From positions 1 through 11,329 of the forward strand of contig CAMGZN010000027.1 in assembly GCA_946183335.1 (NCBI GenBank): a DNA stretch of 11,329 nucleotides. Reading direction: 5' to 3'. The stretch is from an uncultured Caryophanales bacterium. GTDB taxonomy: Bacteria > Bacillota_I > Bacilli_A > RFN20 > CAG-826. A program made the translations under genes and the position numbers. Positions 1 to 7,358 of this stretch are shown here, piece after piece. The notes beneath the pieces are model-generated. The model was not told where the DNA came from. It did not search any database and saw nothing but the letters and a program-made list of their open reading frames with translations. The first letter of the stretch is position 1. The number at the start of each line of letters is the position of its first letter.

Positions 1-363
1 TTTAATGATTCCAATGTAGTGATCTTGATCATCAACTAATGGAACAAAGTTTTGGTCTAACGCTAAAGCGTAGACCTCCATTAAGGATGAATTAATAGTT
101 AAACACTTATATGGACGATAATGATCAATATCTTTGACGTAGATATTCTCCGCGAAGGCTAGATTAAAGTTAGCTTGATTCTTAATGAAGCGGAGAATAT
201 CTCCTTCAGATAATGTTCCTTTATAGTGACCTTCTTCATCAAGAAGAGGCACCACAGTAAACTTATGTGCGTCAAACTTCTCTAATGCCTGTCGGATGGT
301 GGATTCCTCTAAAAGATAGAAGGTCGCTTTCTTTGGAGTTAATAAAGGGATAATGGATTCCAT
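1..363 (-). CDS. Two-CBS-domain protein, CbpB/YkuL-like (C-terminus cut by left edge)
   Basis: I translated this frame by hand; it is open to the window edge, giving the first 121 residues. Two CBS modules are visible: residues about 3-60 (with FTVVPLLDEEGHYKGTLSEG, then DILRFI) and about 73-121 (with NFVPLVDDQDHYIGIIK). The repeated pattern of 'hydrophobic-P-hydrophobic-hydrophobic-D, then G-hydrophobic-hydrophobic' is the CBS signature. Known of the family: CBS pairs bind adenine nucleotides, and small stand-alone two-CBS proteins of Firmicutes such as B. subtilis YkuL/CbpB bind c-di-AMP. The order and spacing resemble CbpB, which is about 150 residues, so roughly 20-30 residues are missing. 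Ligand and partner are inference. The start is ATG at 363: an in-frame TAA lies five codons upstream. No Shine-Dalgarno is present, so initiation may be leaderless. It is separated from the lipoprotein gene by two terminator-like hairpins and so is its own unit. Confidence 0.85.
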   Translation of the reverse strand, partial: MESIIPLLTPKKATFYLLEESTIRQALEKFDAHKFTVVPLLDEEGHYKGTLSEGDILRFIKNQANFNLAFAENIYVKDIDHYRPYKCLTINSSLMEVYALALDQNFVPLVDDQDHYIGIIK

Positions 364-369
364 ATCTTT

Positions 370-399
370 AATATATTACACCAATATATAGATAGGCAA
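370..399 (-). promoter_or_regulatory. Candidate promoter for the CBS protein gene
   Basis: Read on the minus strand, TTGCCT (394-399) and TATATT (370-375) are 18 bases apart and resemble -35 and -10 boxes. Only six bases separate the -10 from the ATG at 363, so transcription would begin at or beside the start codon. This fits the missing ribosome binding site. An overlapping alternative -10 (TAATAT, 373-378) has a poorer 15-base spacer. Confidence 0.35.
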
Positions 400-422
400 A
401 TATTGATAGGGATTAAATAATA

Positions 423-470
423 AAATATCCTGGATTTGTTGAAGAATTCACCAGCAAATCCCGGATATTT
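423..470 (-). terminator. Second, backup terminator-like hairpin after the lipoprotein gene
   Basis: The arms 423-438 and 455-470 are 16 bases each and complementary except for one mismatch, with a 16-base loop. On the minus strand the second arm runs into ATTTTATTATTT, a broken U-tract. It lies downstream of the main terminator at 477-507, so the two hairpins form a tandem stop for the surface-protein transcript before the CBS gene promoter. Confidence 0.5.
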
Positions 471-476
471 GAATAA

Positions 477-507
477 GAAAAGACCATGCGACGAACATGG
501 TCTTTTC
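477..507 (-). terminator. Rho-independent terminator of the lipoprotein gene
   Basis: A perfect 12-base-pair stem (GAAAAGACCATG with CATGGTCTTTTC) has a 7-base loop at 489-495. On the minus strand the 3' arm ends in TTTTCTTATTC. It begins 13 bases after the TAA of the 804-residue lipoprotein gene, in the expected position for its terminator. Confidence 0.8.
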
Positions 508-520
508 GTAAGCGATTTAA

Positions 521-2935
521 TTAAGCTCTCACTAAATCAACGTATCGAGCAGTTGATTCAGTATCACTGGAATCAGATAAGCGAACTCTCATTGTGTCAT
601 TCTCAGAATCATAAGAACAAACACGTTTTGTTCCAATAGATTCTCCTGGGAACAAGGACAAACGAGTAAAGTCGGATGTGCTGTATTCCTTAGTGAGAGT
701 AAATGTAATTGTATCTCCACTGATAACATAAGTGAAATATTGAGTCCATGTTCCTGATGGAGAAGAACGAGTTAAGGAGTATGTTCCTGTTCCATCGTCA
801 CAGAGGTTAATCACCACTGTACATGATCCCGCATAGCTAAATGATGCGGTATAGTTCACAAGAGACATAATATGAATATCATAGTATGCATACTTAGTAA
901 TTCCGCCTTCGGTGTATGAAACAGTCACTGTTTGATTTCCAGATTGAGACATATTGTATCCAGAGAAGGAACATTCTCCTTCAACATGGGTCGAGCAAGT
1001 TCCGTTGCTATACCAAGCTGTAACACTTCCACTTCCAATGGAGAATGTATCTCCAACAATGAAATCAGTCTTAAATGTACCACCAAGTTCAATAGAACTT
1101 AGTTTTGGCAAATCTTCTTCACCTTTCAGCGCATAGACTAAGAAACGAACTTGGACATAGCCTGGATAGGTTTCCGCGGTCATCGCTGGAACATCAGTTA
1201 GTGTTACAACAGAATCAGTCTTAAAGTCTTCTGTATTCGTGTATGTGACTTGATATAGAGGAGAACCCATATGATTCACAGTTGTGAACTTATATGGAGC
1301 TAAATCACTGCCATAGGCGGTAACGAAGGCTGATGCTGTCGCGTAATCACTAATCGCGATTCTCATCATCGTCGCAGATGTGACGAATTCATAATCATGA
1401 GAGGAAGCATTCCATTCATCAGTCTTATCTTCAAACTTAGTAATCGCGATGGATGGATCTAAGTTAAATTGAGGAACATATGTTGAATAGCTACGTGCCG
1501 CGATATATTGGTTAAACTTACCAACAGTATCAATGTTCGTGGCTTCAGTATAACCATTAAAGATGATCCAGAAGATTCCATTTGGGAATCTAACACTTGG
1601 TTCGATATATCCCATCTCTAATTTGGCATATGAGTGAGTCATATGCTCATAATCTGGGATATCTCTTTCAAATAAACGAGAATTTGGACGAACTGGAGTT
1701 CCTTCTAAGAAGTTCTCATTGACATATTGATTGTAATAAGAAGTTACGAGGTCTCCTGAGTCATAGTTGTTATAAACAATCTTATGGAAATGACTTGTAG
1801 GTTCGTGTTCATAATCATCATCAAATTCATCAACGGTCACAGAGTATGAGGAGGCTCCACTTGGGAAAGCTGGAATCACTCCATCATTGCGCTCATTAAA
1901 TAACGCAATATCATCGTCACTCCACGCATTACGATTTGGATATGAGTCCGTTGGACTAGCTAAGTAAGCTTCCATCGCGGTGTGATGTGTATTAGAGATA
2001 TGAACAATGTTTAACGCGACTTTGATTTTGGCATGAACTTCAACCTCATCAAAGAAGATATAATCAAAGTCCGCGTTCATTGTTAATGTATGGTTATCTT
2101 TATCAACAGTAAATGTAACTGCTTCTGGAGCACTTAATAAGTAAGCTCCATAACCAGACATGTTATACGCTACAGCGATAACATCTTCATTGCTTGTCGT
2201 GAAAACATTACTTGATTGGAGATATTCACCTAAGAAGAGGTTTTCAGCATTCACATCAAATAGGTCAGTAATACCAACACTGCCATTTGTGGAATAGAAT
2301 CCATTCGTGATAATCGAATCACCTAAGGAATCATAATAATCAAAATAGACATAACCTTGTGTGCCTTGTTTGATATAACCAGTTTTATGACCTAAGGAAG
2401 TATATTGTCCATTACCAGCTAAACACTGGTTATTAATCATGATTATTTGGTCATCAAAGCTACCACCTTCTTCAGATTCATAACCTTCGATATAAGAATG
2501 AACATTAACCGTATAGTTATGATTATTTAAGATGGATGACTTTAATGAATTAAATTCATCTAAGTATTGTTGGTCTGTACCTGGTTCAGGTGGAACAACA
2601 CCTCCACTGCTAGATGGAGCTTCACTTCCAGAGGAAGCTGGTATCACTGAACTAGATGAAACTGGTTCAGCACTACTGCCTGGGACGACACTACTACTTG
2701 GAGCTGGTGTCTCAGAGGAAACTGGGACAACACTACTTGTTGGACCAGGTGTTCCACTAGATGAAGGTGATCCTTCACTAGTTGGAGAGGATTCACTGGT
2801 TGGTGAAACCTCACTAGTGATACTAGATGATTCTTCTTGTTTGCTGGATGTTTTCTTCTTTGAAGAAGATTTAGAACATCCTGCAATCACTAGTGGTATA
2901 GCAAGAAAGATAGGAAATAACTTTTTAGAATTCAT
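521..2935 (-). CDS. Large Ser/Pro-linker lipoprotein with C-terminal Ig-like domain
   Basis: 804 residues. The N-terminus is a lipoprotein signal peptide (MNSKKLFPIFLAIPLVIAGC; lipobox IAGC, Cys20), so the mature protein should be lipid-anchored on the outer face of the membrane. Residues 21-118 are a Ser/Thr/Pro/Glu-rich spacer with tandem repeats. Residues about 121-600 are an extracellular region I cannot assign; the first part (about 122-310, with GYIKQGTQGYVYFDYYD) looks like a LolA/LppX-type beta-sheet lipoprotein fold, as inference only. Residues about 607-690 match the bacterial Ig-like Big_3 pattern (FIVGDTFSIGSGSVTAWYSNGT, then NQTVTVSYTEGG). A final beta-rich segment covers 694-804. 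The start is fixed by AAGGAGG six bases upstream. The gene follows the 338-residue secreted protein with an 11-base gap and the ribosome binding site overlaps that stop codon, so the two are probably translated together. Catalytic motifs were not seen; an adhesin or binding role is inference. Confidence 0.85.
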   Translation of the reverse strand: MNSKKLFPIFLAIPLVIAGCSKSSSKKKTSSKQEESSSITSEVSPTSESSPTSEGSPSSSGTPGPTSSVVPVSSETPAPSSSVVPGSSAEPVSSSSVIPASSGSEAPSSSGGVVPPEPGTDQQYLDEFNSLKSSILNNHNYTVNVHSYIEGYESEEGGSFDDQIIMINNQCLAGNGQYTSLGHKTGYIKQGTQGYVYFDYYDSLGDSIITNGFYSTNGSVGITDLFDVNAENLFLGEYLQSSNVFTTSNEDVIAVAYNMSGYGAYLLSAPEAVTFTVDKDNHTLTMNADFDYIFFDEVEVHAKIKVALNIVHISNTHHTAMEAYLASPTDSYPNRNAWSDDDIALFNERNDGVIPAFPSGASSYSVTVDEFDDDYEHEPTSHFHKIVYNNYDSGDLVTSYYNQYVNENFLEGTPVRPNSRLFERDIPDYEHMTHSYAKLEMGYIEPSVRFPNGIFWIIFNGYTEATNIDTVGKFNQYIAARSYSTYVPQFNLDPSIAITKFEDKTDEWNASSHDYEFVTSATMMRIAISDYATASAFVTAYGSDLAPYKFTTVNHMGSPLYQVTYTNTEDFKTDSVVTLTDVPAMTAETYPGYVQVRFLVYALKGEEDLPKLSSIELGGTFKTDFIVGDTFSIGSGSVTAWYSNGTCSTHVEGECSFSGYNMSQSGNQTVTVSYTEGGITKYAYYDIHIMSLVNYTASFSYAGSCTVVINLCDDGTGTYSLTRSSPSGTWTQYFTYVISGDTITFTLTKEYSTSDFTRLSLFPGESIGTKRVCSYDSENDTMRVRLSDSSDTESTARYVDLVRA
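2615..2740 (-). repeat. 42-base (14-residue) tandem repeat in the lipoprotein spacer
   Basis: Residues 66-79, 80-93 and 94-107 of the lipoprotein are three imperfect copies of a 14-residue unit of the form S-S-S-V-V-P-x-S-S-x-x-P-x-x, followed by a partial fourth copy at 108-115. Such in-frame repeats commonly vary in copy number and set the length of a surface stalk. Confidence 0.7.
2753..2806 (-). repeat. 18-base (6-residue) tandem repeat in the lipoprotein spacer
   Basis: Residues 44-61 read SPTSES, SPTSEG, SPSSSG: three copies of a six-residue unit just before the 14-residue repeat array. The two periods are different, so the stalk was built by separate expansions. Confidence 0.6.
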
Positions 2936-2941
2936 TGGTTA

Positions 2942-2948
2942 CCTCCTT
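2942..2948 (-). promoter_or_regulatory. Ribosome binding site of the lipoprotein gene, overlapping the upstream stop
   Basis: AAGGAGG on the minus strand lies six bases before the ATG at 2935. Its first two A residues belong to the TAA stop (2947-2949) of the preceding gene, an arrangement typical of translational coupling. Confidence 0.85.
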
Positions 2949-3963
2949 AATCTAACGTTAAAACGGTAAATTCCGAACGTTGATATTGGTTTTTGTTTGC
3001 TTCTCCAGATGAAGCTTGTGAACTATGGAAAAACACGGTCGCTTTATCACCAAAAATACCAATGTAGTTATAGTATGAAGCATTAAATCTAGCGAATAAA
3101 CGATATCCTTGATATGTTGTTGAATTTCCGATCGCTTCCATTCCAGCAATCGATCCAGCTGCAGTTGATGTGTAATTAACAGTAATTAACGCACAACTTT
3201 CATCATATACCCATGTAAATAAAGTGTATTGAGTTGCAGCGTCGGTATTGTAATAGAAGGAATAGTAGCCATATCCATCTGAATTCAAATGAATTGACAT
3301 TGCTGAATCTAAATTCGACTTATCCTTAACTGTTGCACTATAAACAGCACTACTGAATGATTCTGTTTGGTTGGCGCATTCATATGTCAAACTCACTCCA
3401 GTAACGTTTCGTGCAGTAGCACCACGAGAATTTGATGTTTCAGTAATCTTAATAAAACGATCGTATTCGTTAAAATTTGAATAAGTTGCTCCAGATGTTG
3501 AACAGCTTAATGATGTTTTGCTTCTAAATGTGACACCATCAGGAGATGTTTGTAGATCAAGCTCAAAAGAGGCCCCTGTAGTAACAGTGATTGAACTAAT
3601 CGCTTGGTAACGAATACCATGTGTCATTGAATCGTCTGCATAAAACATCAGTGTTAAAGCCTCTAAAGACGAATCGTACATTGAAGGAACAGTGCCTAAA
3701 GCTCCAGAGCTTCTACTTTTTCCATTTTGTGAAAAAAGGTAGATATCGTTTCCGTTTGGAGTTTGTTTTTTATATGAATATGTTGTGTCAGACGCCGAAT
3801 AAGCATCAGCACGAGCAAAAGAAACACTATATTCATTACCAGTAGCTCTAGCAAAATTAGAACCGATACTTGAAAATACTCCGCTTAATGAGAGCGCAAC
3901 GGTACCAAGTACCATTGATGAGCCAATCGCAATTAGGCTTAAAATTTTGACTTTCTTTGTCAT
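2947..3963 (-). CDS. Secreted protein of unknown function, beta-rich
   Basis: 338 residues from the ATG at 3963. An in-frame ATG at 3996 would add 11 residues, but AAGGAGGA lies seven bases before 3963 and is inside that extension, so 3963 is the start. The N-terminus is a signal peptide: KK at 3-4, a hydrophobic core at about 7-32 and a likely cleavage after FARA at residue 40 (before TGNEYSV). No lipobox, sortase motif or C-terminal membrane segment is present, so it should be released or held by partners. The mature part has two beta-rich halves, about 41-195 and 200-338; the second is rich in aromatics (YYSFYYN, FTWVYD). I do not recognise the family. The first half broadly resembles the N-terminal beta-sandwich of the 1048-residue protein upstream (inference). 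It is the first gene of a two-gene unit with the lipoprotein, so a joint surface role is likely. Confidence 0.8.
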   Translation of the reverse strand: MTKKVKILSLIAIGSSMVLGTVALSLSGVFSSIGSNFARATGNEYSVSFARADAYSASDTTYSYKKQTPNGNDIYLFSQNGKSRSSGALGTVPSMYDSSLEALTLMFYADDSMTHGIRYQAISSITVTTGASFELDLQTSPDGVTFRSKTSLSCSTSGATYSNFNEYDRFIKITETSNSRGATARNVTGVSLTYECANQTESFSSAVYSATVKDKSNLDSAMSIHLNSDGYGYYSFYYNTDAATQYTLFTWVYDESCALITVNYTSTAAGSIAGMEAIGNSTTYQGYRLFARFNASYYNYIGIFGDKATVFFHSSQASSGEANKNQYQRSEFTVLTLD

Positions 3964-3970
3964 AAAGGAT

Positions 3971-3978
3971 TCCTCCTT
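3971..3978 (-). promoter_or_regulatory. Ribosome binding site that fixes the start of the 338-residue protein
   Basis: AAGGAGGA on the minus strand, seven bases before the ATG at 3963. It directly abuts the palindrome at 3979-4000. Confidence 0.85.
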
Positions 3979-4000
3979 GATACTGTTCGCAAACAATATC
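3979..4000 (-). promoter_or_regulatory. 22-base near-palindrome between promoter and ribosome binding site
   Basis: On the minus strand the 11-base halves GATATTGTTTG and CGAACAGTATC are complementary at nine positions, and the other two are G-U pairs. As RNA this gives a 9-base-pair stem closed by UGCG, which fits the UNCG tetraloop class. It sits near the predicted mRNA 5' end and touches the ribosome binding site. It could be a protective 5' stem-loop, a translational control hairpin or a repressor operator; the sequence alone does not decide. Confidence 0.55.
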
Positions 4001-4017
4001 TAATTTAATTTTTTATA

Positions 4018-4046
4018 ATTAAACACGAATATAAATATAATTGCAA
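4018..4046 (-). promoter_or_regulatory. Candidate sigma-A promoter of the secreted protein-lipoprotein unit
   Basis: Minus-strand TTGCAA (4041-4046) and TTTAAT (4018-4023) are separated by 17 bases. Transcription would begin near 4011, giving a leader of about 48 bases that carries the palindrome at 3979-4000 and the ribosome binding site. The area is very AT-rich, so chance matches are possible. Confidence 0.45.
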
Positions 4047-4102
4047 ACTTTTTATATCAAAAAGATTTGAATTAATCGAAGATATCTCTTCTTAACAAAC
4101 GT

Positions 4103-4137
4103 AAAAAAAGACCCATTCTTGGTCGAGAATAGGTCTT
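4103..4137 (-). terminator. Rho-independent terminator of the 1048-residue surface protein gene
   Basis: The arms 4108-4119 and 4126-4137 form a 12-base-pair stem with one G-U pair on the minus strand and a 6-base loop, followed by a run of seven T including the stem end (4103-4109). It lies 25 bases after the TAA at 4163-4165 and upstream of the next promoter, so the large gene is its own transcript. Confidence 0.8.
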
Positions 4138-4162
4138 CCTTTATCTATAAATAGATAGGTAA

Positions 4163-7100
4163 TTAAATTTCTTTACGTTTGCGTAAGAAGAAGAATCCAC
4201 CTAAGGCAGAGACTCCGATTACGGAAACAATGATAATGATTGCAGTAGGATTGCCTTCAGAGATTCCAAATGGATCAAGGACAATACGTCCTGAACCAAT
4301 AGTTTCTGGATCTCTACCTAAGAAGTCATTATACGCTTCTAAGCCTTGTCCTTTGAGGTATTTGCCGACGACATAGTCATATTTAGCAATAGCCTCAGCG
4401 GTTGCTTGAGTTGTGGTTCCTGTAGCTTCAACAACAGTAGAGGTACCGGAACCAGACTTAGTATAAGTAGCGTTCTTTAAGAGATTTTGCTCATATTGAA
4501 TAGTAATTTCACCGTACGCATCAGAGATAGCACCCCAAACAGATGTGCTTGGTGCGGTAGCTCCTTGATTACATGTGAGATCGTCTTTCAATTTTGTAGC
4601 GATATTTGCTGCATAAGAACCTTCTTCAACAAATTGAATCTCTGGATCGCCGTTATTTGTATTGAGATATCCTCTCCAATCGTTATTATCTTCATAATAT
4701 GATAAGTAACGATATGTTGATCCAGTCGTATTTTCTCCAACGTGATATGATCCGGCAGTCTCAACAGAAGAATTATCCAATAACCATGATTTCGACGCTA
4801 AACCAGAGGCAAAATTACTAGAAATAATGCGAATACTTGTGTTTGCACTACTTGTTGCAGTTGTATTACATACAAGATAATACTTCACATTTGAAATTGT
4901 TGTTGTAATTTCATATGTGTTATTTGCAGTTAATTTAACATCAAAAGCAGTCATCTGGTTAGAAGCAGTAAGATCAACACCAGTAGGCGATGAAGAAGCT
5001 GCCTCCGCTTTAAGACCGACCGTCTTATCGCTGTTCATAATGTAATAACGGCCATTATTTGTTAATGGGCCAGTAACATAATTAATTGTTCCGCTTACAT
5101 TAATTGATGTTGTCAAGGATGACAAGGATTGGTCTAAAGGTGTAACAGTTACAGATACAGTCTTTTGAGTAGTTTCCGAGACAGTACCAGGAACATCATT
5201 TGTTGATAATGTAACATAAGCAGAGATATTCTGATTTGTTTGTCCGTTTGAGAACGATCCTTTTGCGGTTAAACCAGAAAGGTTCCACGCAAGATCCCCA
5301 GAATTCGCACTTAATGTTCCATCAATACCTGTAATGGCAGTTAATGTATAACCAGGAGCAGAATAAGCTGTTAAATAGCTATTTGCATCATATTCGTATG
5401 TAGAACTATATTTCTTTAACGTTCCATAAACAGTCACTTCTGCTCCAACAACAATGTCACTAACTGAGTTAAAGTCTGCATTATTTAAACCTTTACCGCC
5501 ATAAACTTCTAGCATGTCTGTTGTAGTTCCATCATCGCTAATCCAATAGGTAATAGAATGATAACTTTCATTATAACTATCAATTTGAGCGATTGTTCCT
5601 GAAGTATAAACATTTGTTATACCAACATTAGCGTCAATTGCTGCACGAGCCTCAGCAACACTATATGGAGATGAAGCAGTACCATTTCTAACAGTGAAAG
5701 AAATTACAACTGGGGTAACTGTTGAACCTCCTGTTAAACCAACTGTTAAATCAACCGTACCGGTTGATACTCCAGTAACAACAACTGTAGATGTATCGCC
5801 TGAAACAGAAGGTGTTCCAACAGAAATCTTTCCTGAACCAGCAGTAAATGTAATGGTACCAGTTGCCCCATTTTCCTTTGTGGCAACAACTGTCGCTGTC
5901 TCATCGATTCCCAAATCTGTTGAACCGACAGTCACATCAACAGTTATATACGGGTCATTTGTTTTAAGTTTGAATAATGCTGGGGCGTTACCTTGAGTCG
6001 AACTATAAGCCGCCCAACCACTATTAGTATTATTTCTTAAATATGCATTAGCTGAATCAGAAGAAGCAATTGATCTACCATAATTGTGGAAAACCCATTT
6101 AGAATCTTCGTAGGAAATAGTCCATCTTGCTAAATCGGTAACACTATCCACAAAAGCTGCTTGGTTTTTGGTGCTTGTACCTGCAAGATATTTACCAGAT
6201 TCTTTATTTATAATAACCCAATAATTACTTTGAGCACTTTCTTTAGCAATATGATAAACAATGCCTGATGCAGGATTTTGAATTTTGTTTGAAGTAACAG
6301 TTGGTGTAACGGATGCGTTTGCGACTCTGCTGCTTACGATGGTATCTCCTAATGCGTATGTAAATGCGGAGTCATGGCTTAAGATTACATAATCGGATTC
6401 GACGAGCGTGCTAGTATAAAATTCATATTCAACGACTGGTACGCCTTGGACGATATAAGTAATAGACGCAGTATGATTTGAATCAGCTGTCACAGTAACA
6501 ACGAAAGTATCATTTGCAGAAAAAGTTAATGTTGCCGTTCCTGCTTCATCGTCAACAATTGCTACACCACTAGACGGAGCACAAGAAATTTCAACATCAT
6601 ATCCGGTAGATTCATCATCGTAACCAACGATATATTCTATCGTTGAACTAATAGAGGAACTTCCGCTTGCATTTAATGGAATCTCGCCTCCATCTTCAGG
6701 ATCTGTAATGAGTTCAGTTACTGTTTTAGTAGAAGCTTGTTCAGCATAAAAAGTAGCAGACTTAAATTGCACAAATCTATTTGAGTTTCCACTTACACTA
6801 ACATTGAAATCAAATGTAAAATAGCAACTTGACCAATCTTGACCAGTTGGCCTATTGAATGTGATTGTGCTGTTTGCCGCAAATGTTCCAGCAACGCTAC
6901 CTACAGTGCTAGCACCAGCAGATTTGCCAACTAAAAGCGTTAATCCATTAACAGTGATACTGCTAGCTGCACCTACTTCTAATTCGACTTTTGTAATATT
7001 TTCAGTTGAAACAGAGGCATTTGATTTTACATATCGATGTACATTTGAAAGGTTTTTGCCACCAATACGCCAAGGATTCATTGTAATATTTCCATTAACA

Positions 7101-7309
7101 ATCCATTCGACGCTATCTTGTGTGGTAGAGTTGTCATCAGCATACCCACTTCCAGTACCGGTAGTAGTTCCGTCTAATTTATAGACTTCAACTTCGGTTC
7201 CAGCTTTGGTTTCACTAGCTTTCACTTGTCCACTAACAGAGACACCTACTCCGACTACCATCGCTGCACCAAGGGCCAGCGCGGCAATCTTTGTAAATAA
7301 TTTGTTCAT
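4163..7309 (-). CDS. Large multidomain surface protein with C-terminal membrane anchor
   Basis: 1048 residues. A signal peptide (residues 1-31, likely cleaved after VKA) starts it. Regions seen in order: beta-sandwich, about 36-190; Ig-like, about 196-290; a beta-rich region with YWVIINKESGKYLAG, about 300-450; Ig-like Big_2-type, about 453-540; an OB-fold-like domain, about 543-655, opening with GTASSPYSVAEARAAI and holding ISDDG and VVGAEVTVYGTLKKY, as in the OB-fold modules of secreted nucleases and adhesins; another Ig-like, about 656-740; a second beta-rich region with GRYYIMNSDKTVGL, about 745-895, resembling the one at 300-450; a mostly helical tail, about 898-1000, with YDYVVGKYL; and a membrane helix, about 1022-1041, ending RKRKEI. 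There is no LPXTG motif, so it appears anchored by the helix alone. No catalytic domain was seen. An AAAGGAG site (7321-7327) lies 11 bases before the ATG. It is preceded by a long structured leader and followed by its own terminator. Adhesion or ligand binding is inference. Confidence 0.85.
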   Translation of the reverse strand: MNKLFTKIAALALGAAMVVGVGVSVSGQVKASETKAGTEVEVYKLDGTTTGTGSGYADDNSTTQDSVEWIVNGNITMNPWRIGGKNLSNVHRYVKSNASVSTENITKVELEVGAASSITVNGLTLLVGKSAGASTVGSVAGTFAANSTITFNRPTGQDWSSCYFTFDFNVSVSGNSNRFVQFKSATFYAEQASTKTVTELITDPEDGGEIPLNASGSSSISSTIEYIVGYDDESTGYDVEISCAPSSGVAIVDDEAGTATLTFSANDTFVVTVTADSNHTASITYIVQGVPVVEYEFYTSTLVESDYVILSHDSAFTYALGDTIVSSRVANASVTPTVTSNKIQNPASGIVYHIAKESAQSNYWVIINKESGKYLAGTSTKNQAAFVDSVTDLARWTISYEDSKWVFHNYGRSIASSDSANAYLRNNTNSGWAAYSSTQGNAPALFKLKTNDPYITVDVTVGSTDLGIDETATVVATKENGATGTITFTAGSGKISVGTPSVSGDTSTVVVTGVSTGTVDLTVGLTGGSTVTPVVISFTVRNGTASSPYSVAEARAAIDANVGITNVYTSGTIAQIDSYNESYHSITYWISDDGTTTDMLEVYGGKGLNNADFNSVSDIVVGAEVTVYGTLKKYSSTYEYDANSYLTAYSAPGYTLTAITGIDGTLSANSGDLAWNLSGLTAKGSFSNGQTNQNISAYVTLSTNDVPGTVSETTQKTVSVTVTPLDQSLSSLTTSINVSGTINYVTGPLTNNGRYYIMNSDKTVGLKAEAASSSPTGVDLTASNQMTAFDVKLTANNTYEITTTISNVKYYLVCNTTATSSANTSIRIISSNFASGLASKSWLLDNSSVETAGSYHVGENTTGSTYRYLSYYEDNNDWRGYLNTNNGDPEIQFVEEGSYAANIATKLKDDLTCNQGATAPSTSVWGAISDAYGEITIQYEQNLLKNATYTKSGSGTSTVVEATGTTTQATAEAIAKYDYVVGKYLKGQGLEAYNDFLGRDPETIGSGRIVLDPFGISEGNPTAIIIIVSVIGVSALGGFFFLRKRKEI

Positions 7310-7320
7310 ATTTATTTTTT

Positions 7321-7327
7321 CTCCTTT
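7321..7327 (-). promoter_or_regulatory. Ribosome binding site of the large surface protein gene
   Basis: Minus-strand AAAGGAG lies 11 bases before the ATG at 7309. A second purine-rich GGAGG (7336-7340) lies further upstream and forms the 3' arm of the hairpin at 7336-7358. Confidence 0.7.
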
Positions 7328-7335
7328 CTTTTCTT

Positions 7336-7358
7336 CCTCCAGTCCTTTGACTGTGAGG
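7336..7358 (-). promoter_or_regulatory. Hairpin just upstream of the ribosome binding site
   Basis: On the minus strand CCTC (7355-7358), a bulged A (7354) and CAGTC (7349-7353) pair with GACTG (7340-7344) and GAGG (7336-7339) around a 4-base loop: nine pairs with one bulge. The CCTC arm can alternatively pair with GAGG at 7388-7391, so this hairpin is part of the two-state fold described at 7357-7431. Confidence 0.5.

Noticed and set aside
436..639. 67-codon plus-strand frame through the terminators
   Set aside because: It crosses two hairpins and the end of the lipoprotein gene and has no ribosome binding site.
2532..2969. Plus-strand 145-codon frame and a minus-strand frame at 2644-2886 over the Ser/Pro repeats
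   Set aside because: Both are shadows of the repetitive, stop-poor spacer of the lipoprotein gene, without starts supported by ribosome binding sites.
3964..3996. Earlier ATG at 3996 for the 338-residue secreted protein
   Set aside because: The strong AAGGAGGA site lies inside this extension and is correctly spaced for 3963; the extension would also spoil the signal peptide start.
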